Assembly: GCF_902497625.1 (NCBI RefSeq)
Contig: NZ_CABVGX010000017.1
Span: 1-64,000 of the forward strand
Length of the DNA stretch: 64,000 nucleotides
From: Pseudomonas fluorescens
GTDB taxonomy: Bacteria; Pseudomonadota; Gammaproteobacteria; Pseudomonadales; Pseudomonadaceae
Reading direction: 5' to 3'
Both the position numbers and the translations under genes were made by a program. This document shows positions 54,419 through 63,037 of the stretch, piece after piece. The stretch's first letter is position 1, and every line of letters starts with the position of its first letter. The notes below the pieces were generated by a model. It saw nothing but the letters and a program-made list of their open reading frames with translations, ran no database searches and was not told the DNA's origin.

Positions 54419-55591
54419 ATGGACAGAACATATGCCTTCGTGGATGAGTCCGGGAATTCCGACCTAGATACGTCAAAGGGTGGAAGCTCGGGCTTCTTCA
54501 TCGTCTGCTCCATTCTAGTGGCAGAGAAAGACCTGGAGGCTGCTTATGCCCAAGCTGAAGCACTCCGCGAGCGGCATTTTCAAACGGGCGAGATCAAATC
54601 CAGCAATCTTAAGCCCAAGGATTCAGATCGCCGTGCCCGGATCCTAAACGAGCTAGCCGATCTGCCATTCAGGCTCTATTTCACCGTCGTTGATAAGTCC
54701 CAAATTCGCAAAGACGGTGGCCTTCGTTTCAAGACCTCATTCATAAAATATGTGAATGGGTTGCTCTATGAACGTTTGTTCCGCGCATACCCAGACCTCC
54801 AGATGATCGTAGACGAGCATGGTGGCCAGGAATTTCAGGAGAGCCTCAAAAGCTACGTTTCAGAACGGTTCGTCGATGACCTATTTGGCGATAAAGATGC
54901 CTTCCAGACGATGGCCAGTAAGGACAACGTCTTGGTTCAGGTTGCAGATTTTTTTGCTGGCTCAGTCGCTCAGATCTACGAAGAGAAAGCATCGGAAGAA
55001 GCAGTTCTTGCCTACAAAAAGATTCTACGAAGCCTGACCCTTGGAATGCTTGAGTGGCCATCCAAGTACCAGTCTCTTCTGCCGCCGCCGGCGGATGAAT
55101 CTGGGTATGCAGACTACCAGGTACACCAAGAAGCTCTCCGCCAGGCTGACCTTTTTAGCGAACGGGCTGGTGAGCACCCTAATGAGGATGAGCGCCTGCA
55201 GCTGAGCATCTTGCGGTTCCTGAGATTCCAAAGCGAATTCGTCACCAAAGACTACGTGCCAACCGCAGAAATAGTCGGCCACCTAAAAGATAGCGGCTTC
55301 GGAGATATCAACGACCAGAGGATCCGCTCCAGCGGCATCGCCAAGCTTCGCGATTCGGACGTGATTATCACAAGCGCGGCCAAAGGCTACAAAATTCCTC
55401 AGACACGGGCTGACATCAACGAGTTTCTGGAAAGGGCGTCAGGCATAGTCGTCCCTCTGCTGGAACGTGTCAAAAAGGCTCGAGAGGTGTATCGGCTGAG
55501 TAGTCGAGGAGAATATGACATCGTGACTGCAGCCAACCTGACTGAGCTTGCCAAGCTGCTCACTGCGCTCGAGGCGTTTGCAGATGACTGA
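54419..55591 (+). CDS. DUF3800 protein
   Basis: A 390-aa protein whose first 220 residues are a DUF3800 domain: YAFVDESGNSDLD at the N-terminus, FTVVDKSQIR, DLQMIVDEHGG and NVLVQVADFFAGSVAQ. These are the Asp/Glu positions of its RNase-H-like fold. A C-terminal 170 aa (LQLSILRFLRFQ...) with a winged-helix-like part follows. DUF3800 proteins accompany several defence systems. Its end overlaps the next gene by 8 bases. Confidence 0.82.
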   Translation: MDRTYAFVDESGNSDLDTSKGGSSGFFIVCSILVAEKDLEAAYAQAEALRERHFQTGEIKSSNLKPKDSDRRARILNELADLPFRLYFTVVDKSQIRKDGGLRFKTSFIKYVNGLLYERLFRAYPDLQMIVDEHGGQEFQESLKSYVSERFVDDLFGDKDAFQTMASKDNVLVQVADFFAGSVAQIYEEKASEEAVLAYKKILRSLTLGMLEWPSKYQSLLPPPADESGYADYQVHQEALRQADLFSERAGEHPNEDERLQLSILRFLRFQSEFVTKDYVPTAEIVGHLKDSGFGDINDQRIRSSGIAKLRDSDVIITSAAKGYKIPQTRADINEFLERASGIVVPLLERVKKAREVYRLSSRGEYDIVTAANLTELAKLLTALEAFADD

Positions 55592-56099
55592 ACTCAGTCA
55601 TGGCAACGAACCTCAGCAGGCTGTATTGATCCAGGATGAAATCCTAGAGATCTTGAAAGAGGCCAAGGTGCTCGCGCGTAGATTCTATCGCCTGACCGGC
55701 AAGCCGCTGGGCGTGACAGGCGAGATCGCAGAGTACGAAGCTGCCACTAGACTCGGCCTGTTACTACATCCTGTAAGGCAGGCAGGTTACGACGCTACAG
55801 AGACGCTGGAAGTTGGCGTCGCGAGAATCCAGATCAAGGGGCGCTGTATCCTGAACCCGCAAAAGATTACGGGCCGTATGGGTGCAATTGATCTACGACA
55901 ACCCTTTGATACTGTGCTCTTGGTACTGCTTGATTCTGAGTTCAACGCATTTGCAATGTACGAAGCAAGTCGTGCCAAGGTAGAGGCAGCGCTGACCGTG
56001 CCAGGGTCGAAAGCCAGAAATGAACGTGGTGCGTTGGCTATTAGGCAATTCATGTCGATAGCTACGTTGCGCTGGGCTCGTCATGAGCCTAGCGACTAA
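55584..56099 (+). CDS. Restriction-endonuclease-like protein coupled to DUF3800
   Basis: A 171-aa protein starting in the DUF3800 stop (ATGACTGA). VTGEIAEYEAATRLGL, AGYDATETL and VARIQIKGRCI together resemble a PD-(D/E)XK nuclease core (E, D, QxK), as in the family I recall as DUF6998. With the DUF3800 partner it may be a two-gene defence module; this is inference. Its last codons are repeated in a remnant at 36106. Confidence 0.65.
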   Translation: MTELSHGNEPQQAVLIQDEILEILKEAKVLARRFYRLTGKPLGVTGEIAEYEAATRLGLLLHPVRQAGYDATETLEVGVARIQIKGRCILNPQKITGRMGAIDLRQPFDTVLLVLLDSEFNAFAMYEASRAKVEAALTVPGSKARNERGALAIRQFMSIATLRWARHEPSD

Positions 56100-56234
56100 G
56101 AGTATTAACCGCCGTCTGGACGCCGAGCGCTGTGGATATGCCCCGTGTGACGAGCCAGGCAAATGTCCCTAATACGGCACATTAACCACAATTTTTAGGC
56201 TTAATGACCCTATGTGGGCACATTAAGCTGAGCG
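56059..56234 (+). repeat. 176-bp repeat, right copy
   Basis: Matches 36106-36280. It covers the end of the 55584 gene and downstream non-coding DNA with AATGTCCCTAATACGGCACA and the perfect dyad GCTTAATG...CATTAAGC. Between it and 56522 there is no gene; AGGCTTCACATCCCTCACCA near 56262 faintly recalls the R1-R4 repeat. Confidence 0.7.
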
Positions 56235-56522
56235 ACGGAATGCAGCCTACGATGAGAGGAAGGCTTCACATCCCTCACCAGCTGCGACCTGCACCATGAC
56301 TGCTCAGGTGGCATCTCACCTAACCAAACAACACCAGACCGAAGCCTGATTTCAAGGTGCGCGGTTAGATAGCTCGCATCCAATCCAATGTGCTTCGGGA
56401 AACGGGATGCTCTTGATCAATCATCTCCGGTTGCCAGCTACGGATAACTTTGGGAGCCCAGGAGGGCCGGTTACTGACTGCTTTTTTTGCTAGCATCTGG
56501 TTCTCAAGTTTGGAGGGATCTG

Positions 56523-57275
56523 ATGCAAATGCAAGGTGATTGGGAAGTGTTGCTCAACGGCGACCCGCAGGAGATCAGGCAGCTTTGCACATGGGGGCAC
56601 AGCATCAATTACTTCAGGCTCTGGGGGGGAGTAGATGACTGGAACGATTGCCCTAACGACGACTTCCGATTTAATTCAAATCTGTTCGAGGGTCAAACTC
56701 AGGAAGGAGTCTGGCAGATCACCTATGAGCTTTTGAGTCTTTTCAATGGTGCATCGACGCTGTTGGAGCGCGAACCATACAAGCTGAGTATCTACAAGAT
56801 CCTGCTTGAGGGGGGCGAGCTCACTAGGCAAGAAAAAAGGAACATTCCGGGGATGCTTACCAAGCCTGCTGTCTCCAGCCAAGCTTGGGCCGATGATCTC
56901 AGGAAGGCTCTTGGCACATCACAGAAAATCAGCCTTATGATGCTGGCCGCTGAGCATGAGGATATTTACCTCTTCCTCAAATTTCTCGACCAAGACAGCA
57001 GTTGGATCACCTACTACAAGATACTGGACACTCTTGAGACATGGGAAAGGCGGAAGGGTCTAAAGGCTTTTAGAAGCAAGCGAAAAGAGAAGAAATTCAC
57101 CTGTTCAGCCAACAATTTCAGTTTGAACGGGTTCGATGCTAGGCACGGCTTTCAAGAAATGATGCAACAGCCCGCGCAGGTATCAATGACGATTGATGAA
57201 GGCCATCAGTTCATCACGGGTCTTGTCAAAGACTACCTTCAGCAAGCTCATCCCCAGTTCGTAAAGTTTAAATGA
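56523..57275 (+). CDS. Hypothetical protein
   Basis: A 250-aa soluble protein, ATG at 56523 with GGAGGG 5 bases upstream. It is mostly helical, with HSINYFRLWGGVDDW and KISLMMLAAEHEDIYLFLKF. No family recognised. A terminator follows. It stands alone between the DUF3800 pair and the leftward 57545 gene. Confidence 0.6.
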   Translation: MQMQGDWEVLLNGDPQEIRQLCTWGHSINYFRLWGGVDDWNDCPNDDFRFNSNLFEGQTQEGVWQITYELLSLFNGASTLLEREPYKLSIYKILLEGGELTRQEKRNIPGMLTKPAVSSQAWADDLRKALGTSQKISLMMLAAEHEDIYLFLKFLDQDSSWITYYKILDTLETWERRKGLKAFRSKRKEKKFTCSANNFSLNGFDARHGFQEMMQQPAQVSMTIDEGHQFITGLVKDYLQQAHPQFVKFK

Positions 57276-57279
57276 CTCA

Positions 57280-57309
57280 GAAAGCCGGTCTACCGGGCCG
57301 GTTTCTTGT
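57280..57309 (+). terminator. Terminator after the 56523 gene
   Basis: AAGCCGG and CCGGTTT stem with TCTACCGGG between, followed by CTTGTT. It lies directly after the stop codon. Confidence 0.6.
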
Positions 57310-57544
57310 TACGACGTGAAGCGTCGATGGTGTCTCCCGTGGACAGGATCGAAGCGCTCCCACACCCTTCAACGCATGGGCAGAATCTGCCGCGTGGAAC
57401 GCTCACGAAAGGTCGATCACCATCTGCTGGCTGTCGGCCAGAAGATAGGTAAATCCGGTCAAGAGGAGCCATTTTTTGTGAGCAGAAATATGAGTGGGAT
57501 TGTTTTGAATGGCCAGCTTTCAGCTGGCCACCACCTCATTGATC

Positions 57545-58366
57545 TCAGAACTCGTGCTCAACATCATCGAAGAAGTTTGGGTCTAGCTCGTACTCCAGAG
57601 AGCCGAATCGCGCAAGCAGGTCTGCCCTCAGCTCGCCTTCAGCTTCCGGTTCGAGATTGATCCAGTAGCTATATACGAGCCCGTCATCCGATTCGTTAGT
57701 GGTGATCTCTGCTCCGGACAAAAGCTCGGCGTCATCGACAGATATCCCCAGCTCAATAGCAAGCGCTTGAGCCATGGACATCCGGTTACTACTCCGGGCT
57801 TCTTCCACGGTTGCCCAATACTCCTGCTCAGATCTGCGGTCGCGGTCAGCATCAGATTCACCGCTGGAGATGACCACGCCTTTCTCAACAAGCAGCCATA
57901 TACCATCACGGCGTAGCAATTCGACCGTGGCTTTGAGATAGAACGCTGCACCGTGATACATCCTTTCCTGATCTTGCTGCCCCTGGTAGGTCAGGGAAAC
58001 CTCTAAAGAAAGCTTCCCGGTTGCGTCGCTGTAGTCAGCGGTTTCAACTTCAAGAGCATCAATAGTGAATCCACTCGCATTGGTATCCGCAATCGCGCCG
58101 GAGAGCTGATCCTCCAATTCTAGATCCAGGTTGGCGTAGACATCATCTTCATGGATCGCTTGGGAAAAGTCTTTGATCCCAAAAACGGCCAACATCAGAC
58201 GCGGATCCTTGAGGTTCCGTTGGGCGACGACAGAAAACTCATGGTAATCAGCGAAGCCCGCTTTTTGCACAAGGGTTTCTTGAGCGACAGAAAGCTTCAG
58301 GCCCTGATCACGAGCAAGCTGTTTAGCTTGGGATTTAAAGATGTTTAGCGGGGAAAAATCAGACAT
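57545..58366 (-). CDS. Hypothetical protein with a QAK-type N-terminal motif
   Basis: A 273-aa acidic protein. The N-terminus (FKSQAKQLARDQGLKLSVAQ, then KAGFADYHEFSVVAQRN) resembles a short module fused to many different Pseudomonas accessory proteins. The rest, with a TYQGQQDQERMYHGAAF beta region and acidic C-terminus, is unassigned. It reads away from the retron-like genes. Confidence 0.6.
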   Translation of the reverse strand: MSDFSPLNIFKSQAKQLARDQGLKLSVAQETLVQKAGFADYHEFSVVAQRNLKDPRLMLAVFGIKDFSQAIHEDDVYANLDLELEDQLSGAIADTNASGFTIDALEVETADYSDATGKLSLEVSLTYQGQQDQERMYHGAAFYLKATVELLRRDGIWLLVEKGVVISSGESDADRDRRSEQEYWATVEEARSSNRMSMAQALAIELGISVDDAELLSGAEITTNESDDGLVYSYWINLEPEAEGELRADLLARFGSLEYELDPNFFDDVEHEF

Positions 58367-58905
58367 GGCAATGGTTCCTAAATCTACGACGCTTAGGTGT
58401 CCGATTGCCTGTTCACCGGGCAGCGTCTGGTTAGGGACATGCCGATGTAAAACTGAAGGGTGTCACAGATGGGCTATTGCTTCGCGAAACAGGCGCCAGG
58501 CGACCATCACCGCCTAGTGGGATCATAGGTCAACGAGCCCAACTCGACAACTCGAAAGATGCTAAATTTCCTAGGTGGCGTTAATACGAGCGACACTTAA
58601 ATTTGACGCTTTATATAGTCAAAAATACGACTTAGACGAAAAACAACTCTTGCAACAAATAACAGTTGTCGCCGGTTTGTTTATTCTGATAAATACTGAA
58701 TCTGTTGGGTGCTACCACCCAAGTGCTCTTTAAATATGACTGAAATTTGGGCTTGCGGTTTTTGACCGGGAAACTGGTCGCCTTGGTGTTCGCCTTGGCT
58801 TTCTTCGCCGCGCAGGTTGGTGCTGCCCATCGCTCCTCAGTGCTTAGCGCCTAGGGCAATCCCAAAGGTGATCCAAGGGTTTGTCTCTGATCGTTTGATG
58901 CGTTG
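58367..58905. other. Gene-free gap before the retron-like locus
   Basis: No gene. The AT-rich stretch 58590-58690 contains promoter-like TTGACG and TATATA. A perfect 7-bp hairpin TTGGGTG-CTAC-CACCCAA lies at 58705-58722. A frame on the opposite strand (58837-59088) lacks a ribosome binding site. Confidence 0.5.
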
Positions 58906-59037
58906 AGGCGAAATGTGATGCGGCGGTAATGCGGCGGACGGCTTATCAAGGGACTTGATAAGCAGAACTGTGGTTTGTAGTGGCATCTTCAGCGTTCCTT
59001 TCGGCCCGGAATGCTTGGCGGCGGGGCAATTTCGCCT
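58906..59037 (+). ncRNA. Candidate retron-type structured RNA (msr-msd-like)
   Basis: AGGCGAAAT (58906-58914) and ATTTCGCCT (59029-59037) are perfect complements and could form the closing a1/a2 stem. Inside are a perfect 10-bp hairpin GCTTATCAAG-GGA-CTTGATAAGC (58941-58963), a hairpin GCGTTCC...GGAATGC (58991-59013) and a tandem 11-base repeat ending GCGGCGG (58917-58938). It lies upstream of the small gene and RT gene. No branching-G signature can be proven by eye. Confidence 0.38.
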
Positions 59038-59056
59038 GTCGTTGGGAACATCAGTC

Positions 59057-59311
59057 ATGGTTAATTTAAAGAACCTAGCGCGCCGCAAGGCGCGTCAGTC
59101 TATGCACAACAGTGAAGATGCTCGTGTCATCGAGATAGCTCCATCTCAAGAACCTAAAGCGAGTCGGATTGCGTGGGTAAAGGCGAAGGCAGTAACCCTG
59201 CTCAAGTGGATCGCACGTATTCGTCTATGCATCTGGTTATGGGAAAAGGCTGTTGAGGGCTGGGATTTTGTCGAGACAGTGGTGATTCCATTTATTGAGA
59301 ACCTCCCATGA
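59057..59311 (+). CDS. Small hypothetical protein before the retron-type RT
   Basis: An 84-aa basic protein, ATG at 59057, with a charged N-terminus (VNLKNLARRKARQS) and a hydrophobic/aromatic second half (VTLLKWIARIRLCIWLWEK) that may associate with membrane. It lies between the candidate structured RNA and the RT gene, the position used for accessory or effector genes in several retrons. Function unknown. Confidence 0.5.
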   Translation: MVNLKNLARRKARQSMHNSEDARVIEIAPSQEPKASRIAWVKAKAVTLLKWIARIRLCIWLWEKAVEGWDFVETVVIPFIENLP

Positions 59312-59341
59312 CACAACAAACCACATCATTCGAATTCAGAG

Positions 59342-59365
59342 GGGCCGGTTCTTCGGGGCCGGCCC
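59342..59365 (+). other. GC-rich hairpin before the RT gene
   Basis: GGGCCGG and CCGGCCC with a 10-base loop, 18 bases before the RT start codon. There is no T-run. It may be an attenuator, a processing site or part of a longer RNA. Confidence 0.45.
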
Positions 59366-59383
59366 ATCAACGGAAGCTTGGAC

Positions 59384-60499
59384 ATGGATGCTCCGTTCTA
59401 TCCTCATAGCCCTATCCACAGCATCAGCGCCTTAGCACGTGCTCTCGGAGAGCCTGTCGAGAGGCTAATCGCACTTGCTCATCGTAGCTCTCGCCTTTAT
59501 CGATATGTCCCGCAAACAAAAAAAGACGGCATAACACCCAGACATACCTATGATGCTCATGAGCCTCTGAAGACGATCCAGCGCAAGATCGTGGATCGGA
59601 TCCTCAGCAAGGTTGCGTTCCCTGGATACCTGCACGGCGGTATCAGAGATCCCAAGCTACCCCGCAGCATTTACTCGAACGCTCGGGTTCATACCGGCGC
59701 CAAGACAGTCATCCTTCAGGACATCGCTGATTTCTTCCCGTCAATTACAAACGAGCACATTCATCGCTTGTTCGTGGGTCTCTTCCGTTTCTCCGCAGAT
59801 GTAGCCACTCTGCTTGCGGATCTAGTTACTCGTGAGGGCCAGGTTCCACAAGGGGCGAGTACAAGTAGCTACTTGGCCAACCTAGTGTTTTGGGATATCG
59901 AGCCGGCGCTCGTCACTCGCTTTAAAGCTCAGGGACTGGCGTATTCGCGCTTCGCAGATGACATCACTGTTTCTTGCAAAACTCGTATTGATCAAGCTAC
60001 TACCACCCAAGTTATTGCCTCTGTCACATGGATGCTCGGTCAGAAAGGCTGCCTGCAGAAGCGAAGCAAGCTGCATGTTCGTAAGCGCGGGCAAGCATTG
60101 ATTACTGGCGATAAAGCTGACGCCGTCACCGTGACCGGATTAGTGGTGAGCGGGCCAATAACGGGGCTTCCCAAAAAACACCGATTGGCTATCCGCGCCG
60201 CCGTGAAACAGCTGGAGGATCGCGTCGAGGGTAATTCAGGTCATCTGTCCACTGATGATGAAAAGGAGATGCGTCGAGTAATGGGACGCATAGGCAGGTT
60301 GATCGCTTGTGGGCATCCAGAGGGGCAGCGCTTGAAGGCTCGCGTTCGAGTATTACTGACGCGTGCGCCACTTTTGGAGCGATATGCAGGTGCCGAGTTT
60401 CAGGTTCAGATGGTTGCGGAGACCACCGCAAATCTGAGCGTAGCGGCTAGCAGCTTGCAAATTAACCTGCCGGTGGATCTGCCTTGGAAAGCTGGCTAA
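59384..60499 (+). CDS. Retron-type reverse transcriptase
   Basis: A 371-aa RT. Retron marks: motif X NARVH (99-103), catalytic A motif VILQDIADFFPSIT (D113), QGASTSSYLANL (156-167), catalytic FADD (190-193, where retrons usually have YADD) and motif Y VTGLV (250-254). Length fits a single-domain retron RT. The ATG at 59384 has GGAAG 7 bases upstream. A small gene and a structured region precede it and a protease-like gene follows. Confidence 0.88.
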   Translation: MDAPFYPHSPIHSISALARALGEPVERLIALAHRSSRLYRYVPQTKKDGITPRHTYDAHEPLKTIQRKIVDRILSKVAFPGYLHGGIRDPKLPRSIYSNARVHTGAKTVILQDIADFFPSITNEHIHRLFVGLFRFSADVATLLADLVTREGQVPQGASTSSYLANLVFWDIEPALVTRFKAQGLAYSRFADDITVSCKTRIDQATTTQVIASVTWMLGQKGCLQKRSKLHVRKRGQALITGDKADAVTVTGLVVSGPITGLPKKHRLAIRAAVKQLEDRVEGNSGHLSTDDEKEMRRVMGRIGRLIACGHPEGQRLKARVRVLLTRAPLLERYAGAEFQVQMVAETTANLSVAASSLQINLPVDLPWKAG

Positions 60500-60708
60500 C
60501 CGTTGGCTGGAGGTTTATTTGGCTGTGATATTCAAGAGCGGTTTGGCTAGAAAATGGGGCGATGTCGCTGACATGCAGACGGAGCTTCAAGCTCCGTAAC
60601 CGCAACAAATTTCCACCCTGCGATACAGGAAGTTAAAACATTAAAATTCCAGCACGAAAGCTAAATCGGTTCTACGAGAATACGTCTCAGAGCAACGTAA
60701 TTCAGTCT
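60500..60708. other. Gap between RT and protease genes
   Basis: No gene. It contains CGGAGCTTCAAGCTCCG, a 7-base inverted repeat (about 60580-60596), possibly a terminator without T-run or part of an RNA. The sequence then becomes AT-rich before the protease start. Confidence 0.4.
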
Positions 60709-61593
60709 GTGAGAAGGCTTATATTCACCCATTGCTCTCAGCCTATTGAAGAGCTTGGCCGGTATCACGCCGATATGGTCTATAGCAAAGGCGGGACAGG
60801 TATACTGATCAAGTACCAGCAGAAATTTTTTCTCCTGACGGCTCAACACGTTCTAGATGAGAACTACGAGGCGGCACAAAACGAGTCGCCGTTCTTCACT
60901 CACCTCTTTGCTAAGAGAGGTTGGGAAGGAATAGAGGGTATGGGATTCCCAATGCGCGGCTGGCGTATCGGTGAGCTGATAACGGCAGATAGTCCCTGTA
61001 TCGACATGCAAGACATCGTGCTGATCGAGCTTTCATCCTCGCTATTCCGTTTTCCCGATAAATTCATCGACCTAGATGGCACGAATGGCCGTATAGCCGT
61101 AGCTGTAAGCGATTTGTATGACGGCATGTTATTGGTAGCCTCTGGCTACCCAATAGATGAAAACCCGATTGAGTATCCGTATGGCGATGACTACAACTGC
61201 TCGACAGTGATCAATAAGCATATCTTTCACGGTGTTTGTGAGTTCGAAGGATCAGCCCCCCTCCTGCGTTTTTTTAGTCAGATCACGCACTCAGAAATGA
61301 ATGGAATGAGTGGCGGGATGGTTTCTAACCTAATGCCTAAATCCAACCAGGTTGCCTGGGTCGGTATGATTCAGAAAGCTGGTAATGGAATTCTCCGTTT
61401 CTATCCCGCATGCTGGATTATCCCAGCCATCAAGAACTATATGCAGGCGAGCCATTACGTCATAGATCCTGCTGTCCATATGGCAAATCTAGAAATTGAA
61501 TCTACTCCAGAAGCAATCCAAGGTAGAGCAGAGTATTTCAAGATGATCAAGGTCATAACGGATGATATGAGGGCTAGAGAAGCAGGACATTAG
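60709..61593 (+). CDS. Trypsin-like serine protease, possible retron effector
   Basis: A protein of up to 294 aa with a chymotrypsin-fold triad: His in FFLLTAQHVLD (H47), Asp in DMQDIVLIEL (D102) and Ser in GMSGGMVS (S201). No signal peptide is seen, so it is probably cytoplasmic. The GTG at 60709 opens the frame but has a weak ribosome binding site; a start at M23 is possible. Trypsin-like proteases have been reported as retron partners, so it may be the effector of the RT locus. That link is inferred from adjacency. Confidence 0.75.
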   Translation: MRRLIFTHCSQPIEELGRYHADMVYSKGGTGILIKYQQKFFLLTAQHVLDENYEAAQNESPFFTHLFAKRGWEGIEGMGFPMRGWRIGELITADSPCIDMQDIVLIELSSSLFRFPDKFIDLDGTNGRIAVAVSDLYDGMLLVASGYPIDENPIEYPYGDDYNCSTVINKHIFHGVCEFEGSAPLLRFFSQITHSEMNGMSGGMVSNLMPKSNQVAWVGMIQKAGNGILRFYPACWIIPAIKNYMQASHYVIDPAVHMANLEIESTPEAIQGRAEYFKMIKVITDDMRAREAGH

Positions 61594-61767
61594 CATTAGC
61601 CAATGCTCCTCCCTCGGCCCACTGCCCTACTTTTCAGGCTTAAAACGCCAGTTTGAATCACCTTATGCCAAACGCTGTTATGGGATCAACGGCGCTGAAC
61701 CCAGCGATTCCTTACGAAGTAAGGTTGTATGCGATTCCAGATTCAACATCGTCGATGAGAGCTAGCT

Positions 61768-62685
61768 TTAAGCCTTACTTCCAGTGATGGATGTGATGCT
61801 TTTGACCACAAGTACGGCAACCATACCTACGAGCGCGCCTACCAGGCAGTGAATGCCTAAAGTTGCGAAGGTTTCCCACGCCCCTGCCCCTTCGACCAGT
61901 CTCTCAGCAAAGTGCTGCATCGGCCCGATGCCTTCTGTAATGAACGCCCCCCCGACCAGGAACATTGCCACAGTTCCGATCCAGGATAATGCTTTCATAA
62001 GCTTCGGAGCAGCCGACAGCAGCCATCCCCCGACAGTTCGCACCACAGAACCCCATGTACCGGCAGCTTTAGACTTCTGGAGAATAAGGCCGGCATCATC
62101 CAAGCGGACGATCCCCGCAACCAATCCGTAAACGCCCACTGTCATGACCACCGCGATCAGCGCTAACGTCAAAATCTGTTGGAGCATCGGGGCATCAGTA
62201 ACGATATTTAGGGTGATGACGATGATCTCGGCGCTCAGAATGAAGTCCGTTCGAACAGCCCCTGCAATCTTCCGCTTTTCATAAGCTGCAAGCTCTTCAG
62301 GCGCCTTAGGCTTCGTTTTCTTTGGCTGCCCTGTGTCATCGTCTCGACCAGCCGTGAGCTTGTCCTTGATAGCCTCAAAGCCCTCATAACAGAGATATGC
62401 CCCACCAATCATGAGCAGCCAGTGAACCGCAGCAGGCAGCAGTGCGTTCAGCACCAATGCACAAGGCACCAGGATTGCTTTATTTCTCAACGACCCCTTG
62501 AAAACAGCCCAAACCACCGGTAGCTCTCGATCTGCTTTCATGCCGGTAACCTGCTCAGCATTCACAGCAAGGTCGTCGCTCAGGACGCTAGCCGATTTCT
62601 TTGCAGCGACTTTACTCATGAGCGAGATGTCGTCTAGCAGCGTGGCGATGTCATCCAATAACGCGAACAAGCTACTGCCGGCCAT
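61768..62685 (-). CDS. yedI: DUF808/YedI family membrane protein
   Basis: A 305-aa membrane protein of the DUF808 family. MAGSSLFALLDDIATLLDD is its typical start, with MSKVAAKKSASVLSDDLAVN and GGAYLCYEGFEAI following, then several TM segments. Function is unknown in E. coli YedI. Convergent with the protease gene. Confidence 0.88.
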   Translation of the reverse strand: MAGSSLFALLDDIATLLDDISLMSKVAAKKSASVLSDDLAVNAEQVTGMKADRELPVVWAVFKGSLRNKAILVPCALVLNALLPAAVHWLLMIGGAYLCYEGFEAIKDKLTAGRDDDTGQPKKTKPKAPEELAAYEKRKIAGAVRTDFILSAEIIVITLNIVTDAPMLQQILTLALIAVVMTVGVYGLVAGIVRLDDAGLILQKSKAAGTWGSVVRTVGGWLLSAAPKLMKALSWIGTVAMFLVGGAFITEGIGPMQHFAERLVEGAGAWETFATLGIHCLVGALVGMVAVLVVKSITSITGSKA

Positions 62686-63037
62686 TTAAGGCTCCTTACG
62701 TTGATTTATTCTGTTCCCCCGAGCACCTCACGCATACCCACGCTAATGCCCCGCGTACACTCCTTCCGTAGGCTCAGGATTACCCTGTCGTCATCGGGTT
62801 ACGGTGAGCACCTTTCTAGACAATGGACACACCATGCCGTTCATCAATAGCTAGGCGATCTGCAACAGAGCCTTCAAGACCGCACCAAATAATCTTTACT
62901 GAATGCTGGCCTACTAACATCTTTTAGATCAAACCGCCTATTCTAAGTCAGCGATATCCGAGCCGTTCGGCTGTCGGCGACGCGAACCGAGTCAGCAGAC
63001 GCGGTACGTACACATCCTGGACGATGGGCGGTGAGCA
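62686..63037. other. Gene-free gap of about 350 bases
   Basis: No gene or RNA recognised. A short imperfect stem CCGAGCCGTTCGGCTGTCGG occurs near 62959-62978. It separates divergent genes and so should hold their promoters. Confidence 0.45.

Noticed and set aside
58837..59088. 83-codon minus-strand frame opposite the candidate retron RNA
   Set aside because: No ribosome binding site, and it overlaps the hairpin region and the start of the 59057 gene.
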